This document shows positions 1 to 10,083 of a DNA stretch of 64,000 bases, piece by piece. The stretch is from Mesodorylaimus sp. YZB2_4 (lineage: Eukaryota; Nematoda; Enoplea; Dorylaimida; Dorylaimidae). The translations under genes and the position numbers were made by a program. The notes under the pieces were generated by a model. It was given only the letters and a program-made list of their open reading frames with translations, made no database searches and was not told where the DNA came from. Within the stretch, counting starts at the first letter, position 1; every line of letters starts with the position of its first letter. The stretch spans positions 558,001-622,000 of the forward strand of contig JASANH010000523.1 in the NCBI GenBank assembly GCA_030248295.1. Reading direction: 5' to 3'.

Positions 1-1630
1 TACTGGGCATTAGCTTCGCATGCTGTTTATCAAAAAGTATACTTAAAGATTACGAAGACTATTATTACTGATCAAGTTTCATTGATCATGAAACTACGCG
101 GTGAATATGAGACGTGCATGCCAGCCAATTTCGCTGCCGACCTGTCTAGGTGGCCATCTTGTGTTTGTAATGGTACGTAGCTTGGTTGTGTGCCGCGGTT
201 TTATTTTGCGTTGATCAGATCTGAACAAATGACTTTCTATAGCGTGTGGTCAGTTGTGTTATTCTTTCTACCTGTGACATCTCATTCCTGTCTGAATCTC
301 TAGTTAGTCCATGACAAATTGATATTGTACCACTGTCCTTCGGGCCAGGCTGATTATGGTGCGTCTTTTAGTCTCTTGTGATCGAACACTCTTCGGTGGT
401 TCAGTGATTCGTATTCTGAGTTTATCTTCTGTTTGACTTGTCTTTGAGATTTGGTTTTTGTTCGACGCGTTCACTAGGTTTCAGCTGGCGTGCCTTGTCA
501 CCCTTAGTTGAAACAGGCTGGAAAATTAAGACAGGCACATTCGGTGTTAAATAAGGTAATATATCTAGATTTTCATTTGGTCAGTATTGACTCATTTTAT
601 GCATTTGATATTTGTAACTGAAGTATTTGCAGTGTACACTTCTTTGCAGTATAAAGCTGTGGGATGGTATTATCTCGCTGGCAACAGCGAACTATTGTCA
701 GTTGGCAGGGCTTCAGTGTTTGAGCACAAGACAGACTTCTAGGTTTACTTCATGGGACACTTGAAACTCTCGGAGTTTTTGAATTTGGCAGCCTGCTAGT
801 TATTACCTGACACTTGGACGACGGTGAGAGACAAAGCGCACAGCTCATGTTACTAAAAATTAGGGTATCAGGGGACGGATATGGGAAAAGTGATGATCAA
901 ATCGAAAGGGCGAATACCATAGGCAACAGATGCACGTAGTCACAGTCTGATGCAAGGCCGCCCAAAATTTGAGCTAGTGGTCAGTCTCCGAGTTGTGGCT
1001 CGTTGCTTCGTATTAGTCAGACCATATCCCCTTGGAGATATACCAGAAGCACAAAAACTGCTGCCCGAAAACTGCACTCAGATCAGTATGTTTTGCACGA
1101 TCAAGGGAATGACAGAATCGAATTCGCGCCATGTACTGAGCATTCGATGGCCACCGCCTGTCCGCTGTACGCAGTTAAAGTCAGGATGTATAAGCAAATC
1201 ATAACCACTCCAGAAAATTCGCAGGTGAGAGTGTAGTTTTCTAGTCCAGATGAGATTCAAACACAGCGTAACTGTCGTTTTGTTTTATGCTAGCTTATGT
1301 TTCGTCAGCTTCGTTACAACGTGATACTAAAGATATCAAGACCGGGAAATCCTGATATGCGGATGTTTTAAGAACCAACGCGGCGAAAGTCACGTGCTTG
1401 AAAAGAAACTTTTGTCCAGTTTAACAGCAATCATCTCTGAATCACCAGGACCCAGAATTCATATTTCATATTTCATATGTTTTAACAAAGAGAAGAAACA
1501 ATTTTGTGAGCAGTTTTTCAAGAACTTTATCTTATTAAATTACCTTAAATCCTCACTAGTATCCCCGCTCACTTTTATTCAGGGTCTAGACACCTTTGAA
1601 ATCCTGTATCCACGTACTTACAGGGCCGGC

Positions 1631-1645
1631 GGGGGGGGGGGGGGG
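1631..1645. repeat. poly(G) run, 15 bases
   Basis: An uninterrupted run of 15 G lies in otherwise mixed sequence. Homopolymers of this kind are slippage-prone and may be of uncertain length in an assembly. Confidence 0.9.
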
Positions 1646-1879
1646 CGGTTATCCTAAATATGTTTGGGTACATACAGTATACAGTATGTCATCAAATAAA
1701 TTATGCGCATCCATTTTTATAATCTCGCTTCATAATTTTCTCTAACAAAAAAAAGGCTTGCAAGGTAGTATGGTCGCCTAATTAGTTAGGTACCTTGATA
1801 ACATGAGGATTTATAATAGTTATCACTGCTGAACTCTGTTGAGTTCTCTGATAACTGTTACTGAGGCCTACTTCTTTGT

Positions 1880-2060
1880 GAGGCTGTGCATGTTTATGTT
1901 ACTTCACCAGTCATGCCCACTTGATGGTGAATGGGCACATTTTACATGAAATGGCTGACCAGGTCGCGGGGCAAACACTCGCTGGTGAATGAGTCCAGGG
2001 TTAAAGGCAGACGCCTAGCTCCAGGCCACAGGCCAGGGTTCGGTTATTGGCGCCAGGCCG
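1880..2060 (+). repeat. dispersed repeat family, copy A
   Basis: This copy shares the core GGGCACATTxxACATGAAATG, then a GCGAGTCG-like block, then GGCAGACGCCTAxC and CCAGGCCAC, with copies at about 20095-20235, 44340-44450 and 61285-61420 (reverse strand). Copies are diverged, and no coding capacity is seen. It behaves like an old short non-autonomous mobile element. Confidence 0.65.
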
Positions 2061-2307
2061 GGCCAGGGTTTTGACCATTAGCAAGCATTTGATCATATCG
2101 AGTTCAAAGCGTTTATTGAAGCACCTTCTTCGCCACTTGTCGGCCTAAATGACGTTTTCGCATTGAAGCGACGTCGCTATGAGTGAGCGTAAGTGAGCAC
2201 TCTGCATAACATAAACGAGTCCGCATGACATACTGTACACGACGCAAGTTATATTGATCACAGACCACACTCCAAATCAGTATACGCTCACAACAGTCCA
2301 GGTATGC

Positions 2308-2997
2308 TTAGATATCAGTTCTGGGGAACACAACTGGCACCAGATCACATTTCTCCCTGCTTGAATCAAAACACTGACTCCCGCAGCATCCTGGATTTTG
2401 CCCGCACTTTGCCACAACTGTATTTTGGCAGCACAATTGAGCATCTGGATCAAAGCATGCATTGCCGCAACACCAAGAATTTTTACCACATTTCCTCGAT
2501 ACTGTGTTTTGGCAGCACACTTCCTGATCGGGGTCATAACACGATGCTCCGCAACACCATGATGTTTTACCGCATTTCTTGGAGGGCCAATTCGAACAGC
2601 AGACGTCCACATCCGGATCGTAACACAGCTTTCCACAGCACCACGATGTCCTTCCGCATTTTCCGACCACATTCGAATCGCAGCACATCTGCGTGTCTGG
2701 ATTTTGGCTCATATGCCCGCAGCACAGTCCATTCGGTCCACTTTTCTGGGCTACAGCATTGTCGCAGCACTGTTCAATCAGGGGCACATACGCGTCCCTG
2801 CCGCAACATTGGGAATCAGCCGATCGTTTCGGGGCCAATGTATCAGAGCAGCATAAGGCGATGTTTGGATCGTAACACGTGTTCGAACAGCATTGCCAAC
2901 CTGATGGGCATTCGCTGCATCCCGCTCTGGTCAGGACTGGCAAAAGGAGCAGAATTGCTGAAATAGAAAATAACTTCCGATTGAACGGAACCTCCAT
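2308..2997 (-). CDS. galaxin-like secreted cysteine-rich repeat protein
   Basis: Single-exon frame of 229 residues. Residues 1-25 form a signal peptide (basic start, then a Leu/Ile core ending at TRAG). The rest is about seven tandem units of roughly 28 residues, each beginning CCG, followed by CYDPD or CFDPD, then a second CC and a KCG motif. Paired CC motifs with YDP at fixed spacing are the hallmark of galaxin repeats, known from coral skeletal matrix and from squid and other animals. The cysteines probably form disulfides in an extracellular protein. The C-terminus is short and hydrophilic, without a membrane anchor. Neighbours give no functional clue. The start is the first Met before the signal peptide, and no intron is needed. 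Confident on secretion and repeat architecture; the galaxin assignment rests on the repeat pattern, and the biological role in a worm is unknown. Confidence 0.8.
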   Translation of the reverse strand: MEVPFNRKLFSISAILLLLPVLTRAGCSECPSGWQCCSNTCYDPNIALCCSDTLAPKRSADSQCCGRDAYVPLIEQCCDNAVAQKSGPNGLCCGHMSQNPDTQMCCDSNVVGKCGRTSWCCGKLCYDPDVDVCCSNWPSKKCGKTSWCCGASCYDPDQEVCCQNTVSRKCGKNSWCCGNACFDPDAQLCCQNTVVAKCGQNPGCCGSQCFDSSREKCDLVPVVFPRTDI

Positions 2998-4564
2998 CAG
3001 GATGGGTAGCTACAAATGCAGGAGCCAAGGTTACCTTGCCCCATAATATGCAGCAGGTGCTACTCTGCTTTCTGCTTCAGATTCCCTCAAGCCTGGCTGC
3101 GCTCTGATGCTGATTTCTGACTGCTGTTCATTCAAAAGTCGCATGACGCGATCGAGTCGGGCTGCACGGTGCTCTGAATATCCCTGATAAAACAAGAAAA
3201 AAACTTCTTACCTCCTCGAAGTAAATAATCAATCGCAATTCCCATTCTACAGGTTGTTTCCGCGAAACGTTACGACAGCCTCGTTCAGTCCACTGTATTG
3301 GTACGGCTATCCTCCTACTCGGACAAAGGGGTATGCGGACCCAAGGGATGGCCGCCGTGTTTACCTCAAAACTCAGCGAACAGTGGCAGCGAATGGAATG
3401 GGTTCATTTGTCCGACATCAAAAACCCAATTTCGAGGATAGTGGACCCGATTTTAGGCACGTGCATAAAAGGACCGGTTTTTTGTTACGTCTCAATTCGT
3501 AAAAGCGCATTTTCGCATAAATATTTGCTGTATCAACCACGTTACGTTGGTCCATCTTCATTATGTACACTCCAAATATGGAAACGATAGCCTCAATATT
3601 TGTAACTACCTTGTTGGCGTCCAATTTTTCACTGACACGAGCCAAGTGAAATGGAGTCATGAGGATGAGGTATCATAGTATGCCGTCGCACACAAATGGG
3701 CGGTGCCCGCGCTCTCTTTTGTGAAACATCGAGTCGAACGTGGTTGCAACACCGCGGTTTTTCCACAGTAACAAGGATTTTGAGCAGTCAGAAAATTGTG
3801 GTGAATTTAAGCGGGCTTACCATCTGCTGGAAACTACTTGATTCACTTTGAAGGCTTAAACATACATGTGCCCTGAGTGCCAAGAAAGGTGGGTGGTGGG
3901 GTAACAGTTCAAAGAACAATATGTATGTATCGCGTTCGGGCATTTATGCTAACCAAAAATGGTAAGTGACCATTTTGAGCAAAATAAAGAAAAGATAGGT
4001 GACTTAAAGATAAATCTCCGGTATGTACTGTACATACTCGGTCACTCTTAATACAAATAGTGCCAGTCGACACGCTTCAGACGACTTGCTATAAATATCT
4101 GATCACATTTTCAATTTTACGGTCGCAAGATTGTCCAACGTTCTAATAAATTGAAAATGAGCAGGTCATGGAAATTAAGTGAAAAGTGCGTGCCAGCATG
4201 CTGTTCAAGGTGACACGGATGGGTTGTTCTAGAATCTGCTGGGTGATATTACGCTGACCTCGACGCAGGGGTCTTCGTCTTGCTTTTTTTTCGCTGCTTC
4301 TTCCACTTGTTTTTGTAATAGCTCTGTTCGCTTTGCAGCTCGGTTCGATTCTATAAGACAGGTTGTGTTAGCTGCGAGCAGGCCTTCAAGGTTTCGGATA
4401 GGCGGGGCCGAGAGTACGTCATTGATTCTCTTTTAAGTGCCCTTAGATCCAATTTTGGCTGACTGGCGACCTTCGCTATGGACATAACTGCACTTTCGGC
4501 ATGATAGTCCGTCGGAACACACAGCAGGGCGAAAACCCGCTTTGCGGCTTCGCGTCGTCTATAT
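2998..4564. other. intergenic, no firm gene
   Basis: There is no supported gene. A minus-strand frame at 3418-3660 lacks family similarity or splice context. A minus-strand frame at 4351-4599 could hold a 3' exon of the neighbouring two-pass protein if its CGTAAGTTC is used as a splice donor (acceptor TAAATATAG near 4560), but the joined frame gives only a short unremarkable tail. Confidence 0.5.
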
Positions 4565-4921
4565 TTAAGTCCCATGGAAGTCATTATGCCCGGAAACAAG
4601 ATAACTGAACTTACGGTATCCTATGACGGCCAATATGAGTGAAATAATGATCATGACCGCACCGAAACACATTAAGACAATACCAGCTTGTTGCGAGATT
4701 CTCTCATCATCTTTAGCTCCGTAAATCACGAGGCCGATCCCACTGGCACCAACAATAGCAGACACAGTAAAATAAATATAGCCACAATAGGATGGATTAG
4801 CGGGACTTTGCTGTGGTATTTCCAAAATTGTGCCATTCACGTTCGCCGAGGCGACTAAACTGATGTTTCCTGTATGATTCCTGCGAACTCCGAAATGACT
4901 CGGACGAATGGCTAAAGGCAT
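4565..4921 (-). CDS. small two-pass membrane protein, paralogue 1
   Basis: Frame of 118 residues. The first 45 residues are polar with two N-glycosylation sequons (NHT and NGT). A hydrophobic segment follows (YIYFTVSAIVGASGIGLVIYG), then a short charged loop (KDDERISQQ), then a second membrane segment (AGIVLMCFGAVMIIISLILAVIGYRKF). A paralogue with the same layout lies at 6355-6657 on the same strand. No named family was recognised. The codons for the terminal RKF lie in CGTAAGTTC, which is also a good splice donor, so the protein may stop soon after as written or splice to a short 3' exon. A TTTATTTCAG acceptor upstream near 4970 suggests a 5' UTR exon. Function unknown; membrane topology is the only supported statement. 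Confidence 0.55.
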   Translation of the reverse strand: MPLAIRPSHFGVRRNHTGNISLVASANVNGTILEIPQQSPANPSYCGYIYFTVSAIVGASGIGLVIYGAKDDERISQQAGIVLMCFGAVMIIISLILAVIGYRKFSYLVSGHNDFHGT

Positions 4922-6354
4922 CTTTCTTTTGATGAGCAGCAGAGCTAGTTGTGACGGTAAGCGAACTTACTGAAATAAAGGAGCGTTGCGGCGGCATTCT
5001 TTGTGAAGCTATCTATTCTCTCGTGAAGCGACTTTATCACCATGGAGACTTACGGAAAGCCCTTATTGCCGACGAGGAATCTCTACGAATGATAATAAGA
5101 TTAATTTTCGGCCTTTATCTAATTGATTTTGTGATAGAGATTTTGCCTTACAGATATTGAAGACTCTGTCCCTTTCTACACAGTATAGGCCCACCTGAGC
5201 TGATTGAATGCTCCCACTATCCCGCATGAGACTGATTCTAAAGATAACGTCGTCAGTGCAGCGGCGTGGCCAGCCTAGCAAATGCTGCATCAAGAGCAGT
5301 CATCGATATATCTGTGCTCACCGTACTGATCATGAGAGGTGAATGGCAGCAGTTCTTGAGCGGCGACGGTGTGTTTTGCTGCTCTGCGCCATATGGGTTA
5401 TACATATGGGTATATGTAGATATAAGGTCGGCCTGCCAAGGAAGATGTTTTTCACTTTCAAATCATATTGCCACGCTTACGCACTAATAAGCAGCCTCGC
5501 CTCGGCGCTCCCTGCTAATACATTTTTCTGGCATGGACCAGTAATGCGGCAAGGTGGTCTCTTGCAGCAAGATGCGCGACAGGGCATCTTGTGAACGACC
5601 CTTCGTTTGACTCCGAGACGGCCACATACATATTCATGAGGTGTTTCCGCTCTTTCCATACAAAGGATAATCTATCACCCGCCGGTCGTCTTGCAAAGAT
5701 GAAAGAAGTACTGCCATGAATGACAAACACGCACATTCACATGCACAGCTTGGGCATAAGTCGTCGCTTTTTTCTTTGGCCACAACACTAGTCTTACACG
5801 AGATCAGTCACATTATTGTACAGTACTGTGTAACATTGGTCTCAGCATGGCGCCACGATGGCGCGAGACAAAAAACTTGTGCAAACCAAGTAGGGACAAA
5901 ACACCTTCCGTTAACTGTTTTGTCTGGATCAAGAATCGAGGTTCGTTGAGACGCTTTCTTGAGGACGCGGAAGATAACGCTCAAGACGTCGCTTTCTGTT
6001 ATCCAAGTCTGGAAAAGAACACATGTATTTTTGTCTGTGCAACTAACTTTTCACGGCTTCTTCCCAAATCCAAAACGAGAATTCAGGGAGTCGAAGTGAA
6101 ATTAGGCTATTACGCCCTTATTCTTCCTTTCCATGCAAGGGCTGATGGTATCTATCTCGTCCAGTTGAGTCCCCGACTGCCATTAGCCGCTTCAAGGACC
6201 CGTCCACAAGCTGTTGGCAAGGTTCACAAAGGCTCTTAGTGGCGCGAGGCAACGGAGAAGAACTTGGCCTTGGCTATGACTATTCTTATGAAAACCGAGC
6301 ATGGTGGTACACCCTCATCAGGGTTGAGGATCGACTGTCGCACCAGACTCATGA
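4922..6354. other. intergenic, nothing supported
   Basis: Several open frames occur on both strands (for example 5847-6239, +), but none shows family similarity, a signal peptide or consistent splicing. I see no repeats or RNA genes. Confidence 0.5.
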
Positions 6355-6657
6355 TTAGAACTTACGAATTCCCGAGAGCATAAGTACCATGGATGCCACC
6401 AATAGAAAAGCGCCAATGATAAGAAACGGTTCTCTGACTCCATTCGGTAAGAGGGTCATTGCCCCGAAAACTAATAGCGTAATTCCAATAAAGGCTGAAA
6501 AAATGGACGATGCATAAAACATCGGACCATTGCATGAGCATCGTTCCCGTTGCTCGTCCTGTTCGGCGGCCACTTGACCGCCTTGGTCGGCCCGTGATGT
6601 ACTTGCTCCAGAATAAATCACCGATGACATAGGACAGCTGCCGTGCATTCGACTCAT
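6355..6657 (-). CDS. small two-pass membrane protein, paralogue 2
   Basis: Frame of 100 residues. A polar start carries charged Gln/Glu/Arg residues and CSCNG, followed by two membrane segments (MFYASSIFSAFIGITLLVFG, then FLIIGAFLLVASMVLMLSG), ending in IRKF. It shares with the protein at 4565-4921 the order Cys-x-Gly/Tyr, segment 1 ending in FGA or YGA, a short loop containing Arg, segment 2, and the terminal GxRKF. This indicates a local duplication. The start could be any of three in-frame Met codons near the 5' end (6657, 6648 or 6627). No family was recognised. Confidence 0.55.
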   Translation of the reverse strand: MSRMHGSCPMSSVIYSGASTSRADQGGQVAAEQDEQRERCSCNGPMFYASSIFSAFIGITLLVFGAMTLLPNGVREPFLIIGAFLLVASMVLMLSGIRKF

Positions 6658-7399
6658 GTGCCCGATAACACCAAGCTTAAAGAGTCGAAAACGAAAGCTA
6701 AGAAAGGTTTTTATGAAAGCGGCATCATTTTGTTCTTACGTTCATAGTGACTCGCACGAATAACGGCTCCTGTATAAAATATCAATTATGAGGAAAGGCG
6801 ACGGAAATTGGAGGGCGCCGTAGGTGGAAAATAGGAAAAGAAAAAGCTAGACGCTAGCCTCTATCAGCCGATGTGTTTCCACTTATTATTTTTCTGCCTT
6901 TACCCGAACTTCCCTGCTCAAAGATGTGCCATTAAAGGCTTGGATGGCTCTGGACCGGATGTACCTCCGTCGATGCCCCGTTGCCATGACGCTGCTCATG
7001 GCTGTACCTGGGATCAGAAGGCTCTATGCCCGACGAAGGACGAACATATTGAATTTTACAAGCACGCTGCCAAAGCAGGCGCCTCGTGATCCGTATAATA
7101 ACAGATTGTTCTTTGCTGACGACCTTCTAAAATAGAGTTCATTCCTCTTAAAAGGGTAACCAAACAACGAAAACCCGCACACACTCATTTGGGCCAACCG
7201 CAGGTTAAATGTTTACAAGATAGGGTTTCAGGAAGCTAGAGTAAGACCAGGAACCGTCGTGCTTCCCTGTTGTAATAATCGCAATTTCGATACGACAAAC
7301 TTTGCTCGTCACAGTACATGTTGGCAGATCATTTTAACATTGAGCCGTTACCAGAGCAATCATAGTGCGAAAAGCTAAATGGAGAACGGGAGGGTGTAG
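6658..7399. other. intergenic, nothing supported
   Basis: No gene, RNA or repeat was recognised between the small membrane protein and the inverted-array element. Confidence 0.5.
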
Positions 7400-8350
7400 G
7401 CCAGATGAGCCGTTCCTGATTGCGCCGTTTCTAGTAGCGCTGAGCTATTTGCGCTGTTTTGGTTTGCGCCATTTCCTAATTTCGCCGACCCCGAATTGCG
7501 CTTCTTTCTGTTGCGCGGCTCTTTGATTGAGCCGGGTCATAGAGTGGTATAGCAGTTTGTGGTAGTTGCCTGTGTTTACTCGCACATCATCTAACCTTGT
7601 AATAATCCTGATGAAAGGAAACCTTTCGGCCGGTTATGATCAGGTCTCTACTAGACGCGATGCTAAAAAAGCTGCGTTTCTGCAATGAAATTTTTGATAG
7701 GTTCTTGAGCAAGCCATCAAAATTTGAGCTCATAATTCGTGATCAGTGCTCATACCCACAGTATGAGCACTGATCACGAATCTTTGCGGCCCAGAGCCAG
7801 CATTGACCGATCCGGCCGGAGCGATCCGAGGGGTTGATCGGTTCCCGATCCGTTCCGATCCGACCGCTGGATCGGCCGGATCGGCAACTGAAATTTTACG
7901 CTCTGTATCTGCCGAAGAATGATAAGGTGTGGCATACTATGATGAGAAAATCCCGTTTTTTCTCTCAAAATAGCATTCAGTCCCACTTTAGGCTCAGCTG
8001 CTTTCTCCTCCCTGCGTCCTTTAGAGCGGACTGACAGAGTGACAGCGAGGAAACAGAGCAGGTTGGTGAGGACACAGTGCCAAGTACTGGTGCGTCATCC
8101 CCATCAATCTAAATTCTTTTGGAGCGGATTGGCCGAATCGGATCGGCATCCAGACCTAGGGTTGAATCGTTCGATGCCGGGCCCAGAGAGGTTTCAATCC
8201 AACCTGAGAAATCAGCGCAATTAGTGACAAGCGCAACTCAAAGCGGTGCAATTATGAATTGGCGCAACACAAAACGGCGCAATCAGGAAACGGCGCAAGT
8301 GAAACGGCGCAATCCGAACGGCGCAACTCGTAAGCGGCGCAACTGGGTAT
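7400..8350. mobile_element. transposon-like element with inverted TTGCGCC arrays
   Basis: The left end (about 7410-7540, +) holds roughly seven degenerate units of 15-17 bp of the form ATTGCGCCGTTT plus a few variable bases. The right end (about 8215-8350) holds the same units in reverse complement (AAACGGCGCAAT). The whole is therefore a long inverted repeat built of short tandem units around about 680 bp of core. Inside are two further GATCCG/CGGATC-rich patches (about 7800-7880 and 8120-8175) and a perfect palindrome at 7735-7781. No transposase frame is seen. Such structure is typical of fold-back or non-autonomous TIR elements. Exact termini and target-site duplications were not identified. 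Confidence 0.65.
7735..7781. repeat. perfect 20-bp palindrome with 7-bp loop
   Basis: Left arm 7735-7754 reads ATTCGTGATCAGTGCTCATA and right arm 7762-7781 is its exact reverse complement; the loop is CCCACAG. It lies inside the inverted-array element and could extrude as a hairpin. Confidence 0.95.
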
Positions 8351-9037
8351 TTCCCGAACGGGACAATGGGAAAGTTTTGCGGCAAGCAAATGTATTTCGC
8401 AGAGGCATAGAACGTGGAAGAATCCAGATCCAGAATGAATCTTGCGGAGTGTCAACGGGCTGTAAGGGACACAGAACAGGGCCACGGGTGCCAGAAGAAA
8501 ATAAGGCACCCCTGGGGTTGCCTAACGTATTCATGGCATCCTGCACCAGCACCAGCAGTAGCGTGCCGAGATGAAAGCGGGCCGGGAGGGCAGGCCATAG
8601 AGAACTAGTACCTTGACGGTGAGTCGTGTCACAGCTAGGCGCGCAAGGTCAGTTACATGTTTGCAATATCTAAATCAAGTAGATATATGTTTTACATTTT
8701 TCTACATGTTTTTCGTAGTTCAAATATAATGTTGGACTATTTCTGTCTCACACTAAACGTCCATGGTCAACAATTCAAGCGGGTGTCTTGCTGGCGGGTA
8801 TTATGTCTCGCCATGAAACGATTAATCGCGTGACTCGCTGATATAATTTTGATGCAGGCGGATACTCCCTGTCACTGTTGCAGCCAGAAGTTCGTCGTCA
8901 AATTCAGATTACGTGCACTCAGGGGATTGTAGTTCAGCAGAATACGAATTCAATAAAGGGCAAACATGTCACTACCGTTAGTCTCACGATCAGTGTCCAT
9001 GCCACTTTTCGGGCTGTTTGGGGCATGAAAATTCGGT
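8351..9037. other. intergenic, nothing supported
   Basis: No gene, RNA or repeat was recognised here. Confidence 0.5.
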
Positions 9038-10083
9038 TCACTGCTGCCGAGTCCTCATCGTAGGCCCGAACACGTCGTCTATTCCAGCGAAACTTTGGTA
9101 GCGTGCATCATCGTAGGACACAAAGGTCAATTTTGCAGCTGAAATAAAGAAAGCAAGATCAAGGTGGACAAAATGGGGAAAGCGTAGACTTACTTTCTTT
9201 GCCTGGTGCAGGAGTTGAGCTCGGTTTTATAAAACTGCAGAAGAAAATTGACATTATTAGTGATGAGTAACGTGAGTTCTGATTAAAGCATACCTTGGCT
9301 CGAAGATATCATCAACGGCGACAGTCTTGTACTGACGAGCCTGATGCGCGTCTACGACTTCGGCTTGCGGTATTGGTATTCGGGCAGGAACGTTTTTCGT
9401 TTTTGACGATGGCTGTTTTTTATCCGAAGGCGCTCGAGCAGTATGAGCGCGGAGACTTTCGGTCTGAGCTTTGACAGCTTGTTTAGTTGGGTCCGGATAC
9501 GGACCACCGTCTTTGCCTTTTGGTCTATCATCACGGTCCATTTTTGCCGTTTTGACCTCATCCAGTTTTGAGTGTTCGTCCAGCGAACGCTGTTTAGTAT
9601 CGGCTACTTTCTTGTCTTTGGCGGGTTCAGCCGCGGGTTTACGGGCGCTCAATTGATCCGACGATGACTTGTAAACCGGGGGCGGTGGTGGGGTTTTGAT
9701 CTTAAAAATCAAAGAAAACTTTCGGCCAGGGCGAAAACGGAATCTAGAGCTTAATACCAGATATCAGAATCTTCCGGCAGACAACTTGGCAAACTGTCGT
9801 GATGTAAAGTTCTTACCTTGACATTCTTTTCCTCTTTTGTTCCGTCCCGCTTGTTCTTTCTGCAGCATGCACACACAACGACCGAAACAAGTAGCAGTGA
9901 AACCGAAACAAAAACACCGACGCACGTAATTTGCACCGAAGTCGTCAAAATGAGAGATTGACTATCAGTCCTTTCAATTCCGAAATCGTGAAGCTCTGTG
10001 GCCATATTGCGAAGGGGCAATGGAGCCATTTTTGCCTCACGCACCAGCACTGAACCACAGCCGACCAAGGAAATGACAAGCAT
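9038..10083 (-). CDS. single-pass membrane protein with proline-rich cytoplasmic tail
   Basis: Four exons in minus order: 9817-10083, 9294-9700, 9194-9234 and 9038-9138, all with GT-AG borders and closing phases, giving about 271 residues. A short extracellular N-terminus precedes one membrane segment (ITCVGVFVSVSLLLVSVVVCACC) and a basic stop-transfer CCRKNKR. The long tail has PPPPPVYK, then Lys/Asp/Glu-rich low-complexity sequence. Two short acidic motifs, VDDIFEP and IDDVFGP, close exon 2 and exon 4. The layout resembles the gene at 21825-22661, which also has a MAP start, one membrane pass ending in CGCC or CACC, a proline run and two copies of a short D-x-F motif. An internal Met (MAPLPL) may be the true start. 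No named family was recognised; an adaptor or scaffold role is conceivable from the tail but not shown. Confidence 0.65.

Larger units (their letters stand above)
1..2307. other. intergenic, no gene seen
   Basis: No reading frame here has convincing codon structure, splice sites or similarity to a known family. Two things stand out: a run of 15 G at 1631-1645, and a copy of a dispersed repeat at about 1880-2060. The remainder is AT-leaning unique sequence. Some could be introns or UTR of a gene outside the window, but nothing shows this. Confidence 0.6.

Noticed and set aside
3418..3660. 80-codon minus-strand frame starting MTPFHLARVSEKLD
   Set aside because: No similarity, no signal or membrane features, no splice partner; length is within chance for this composition.
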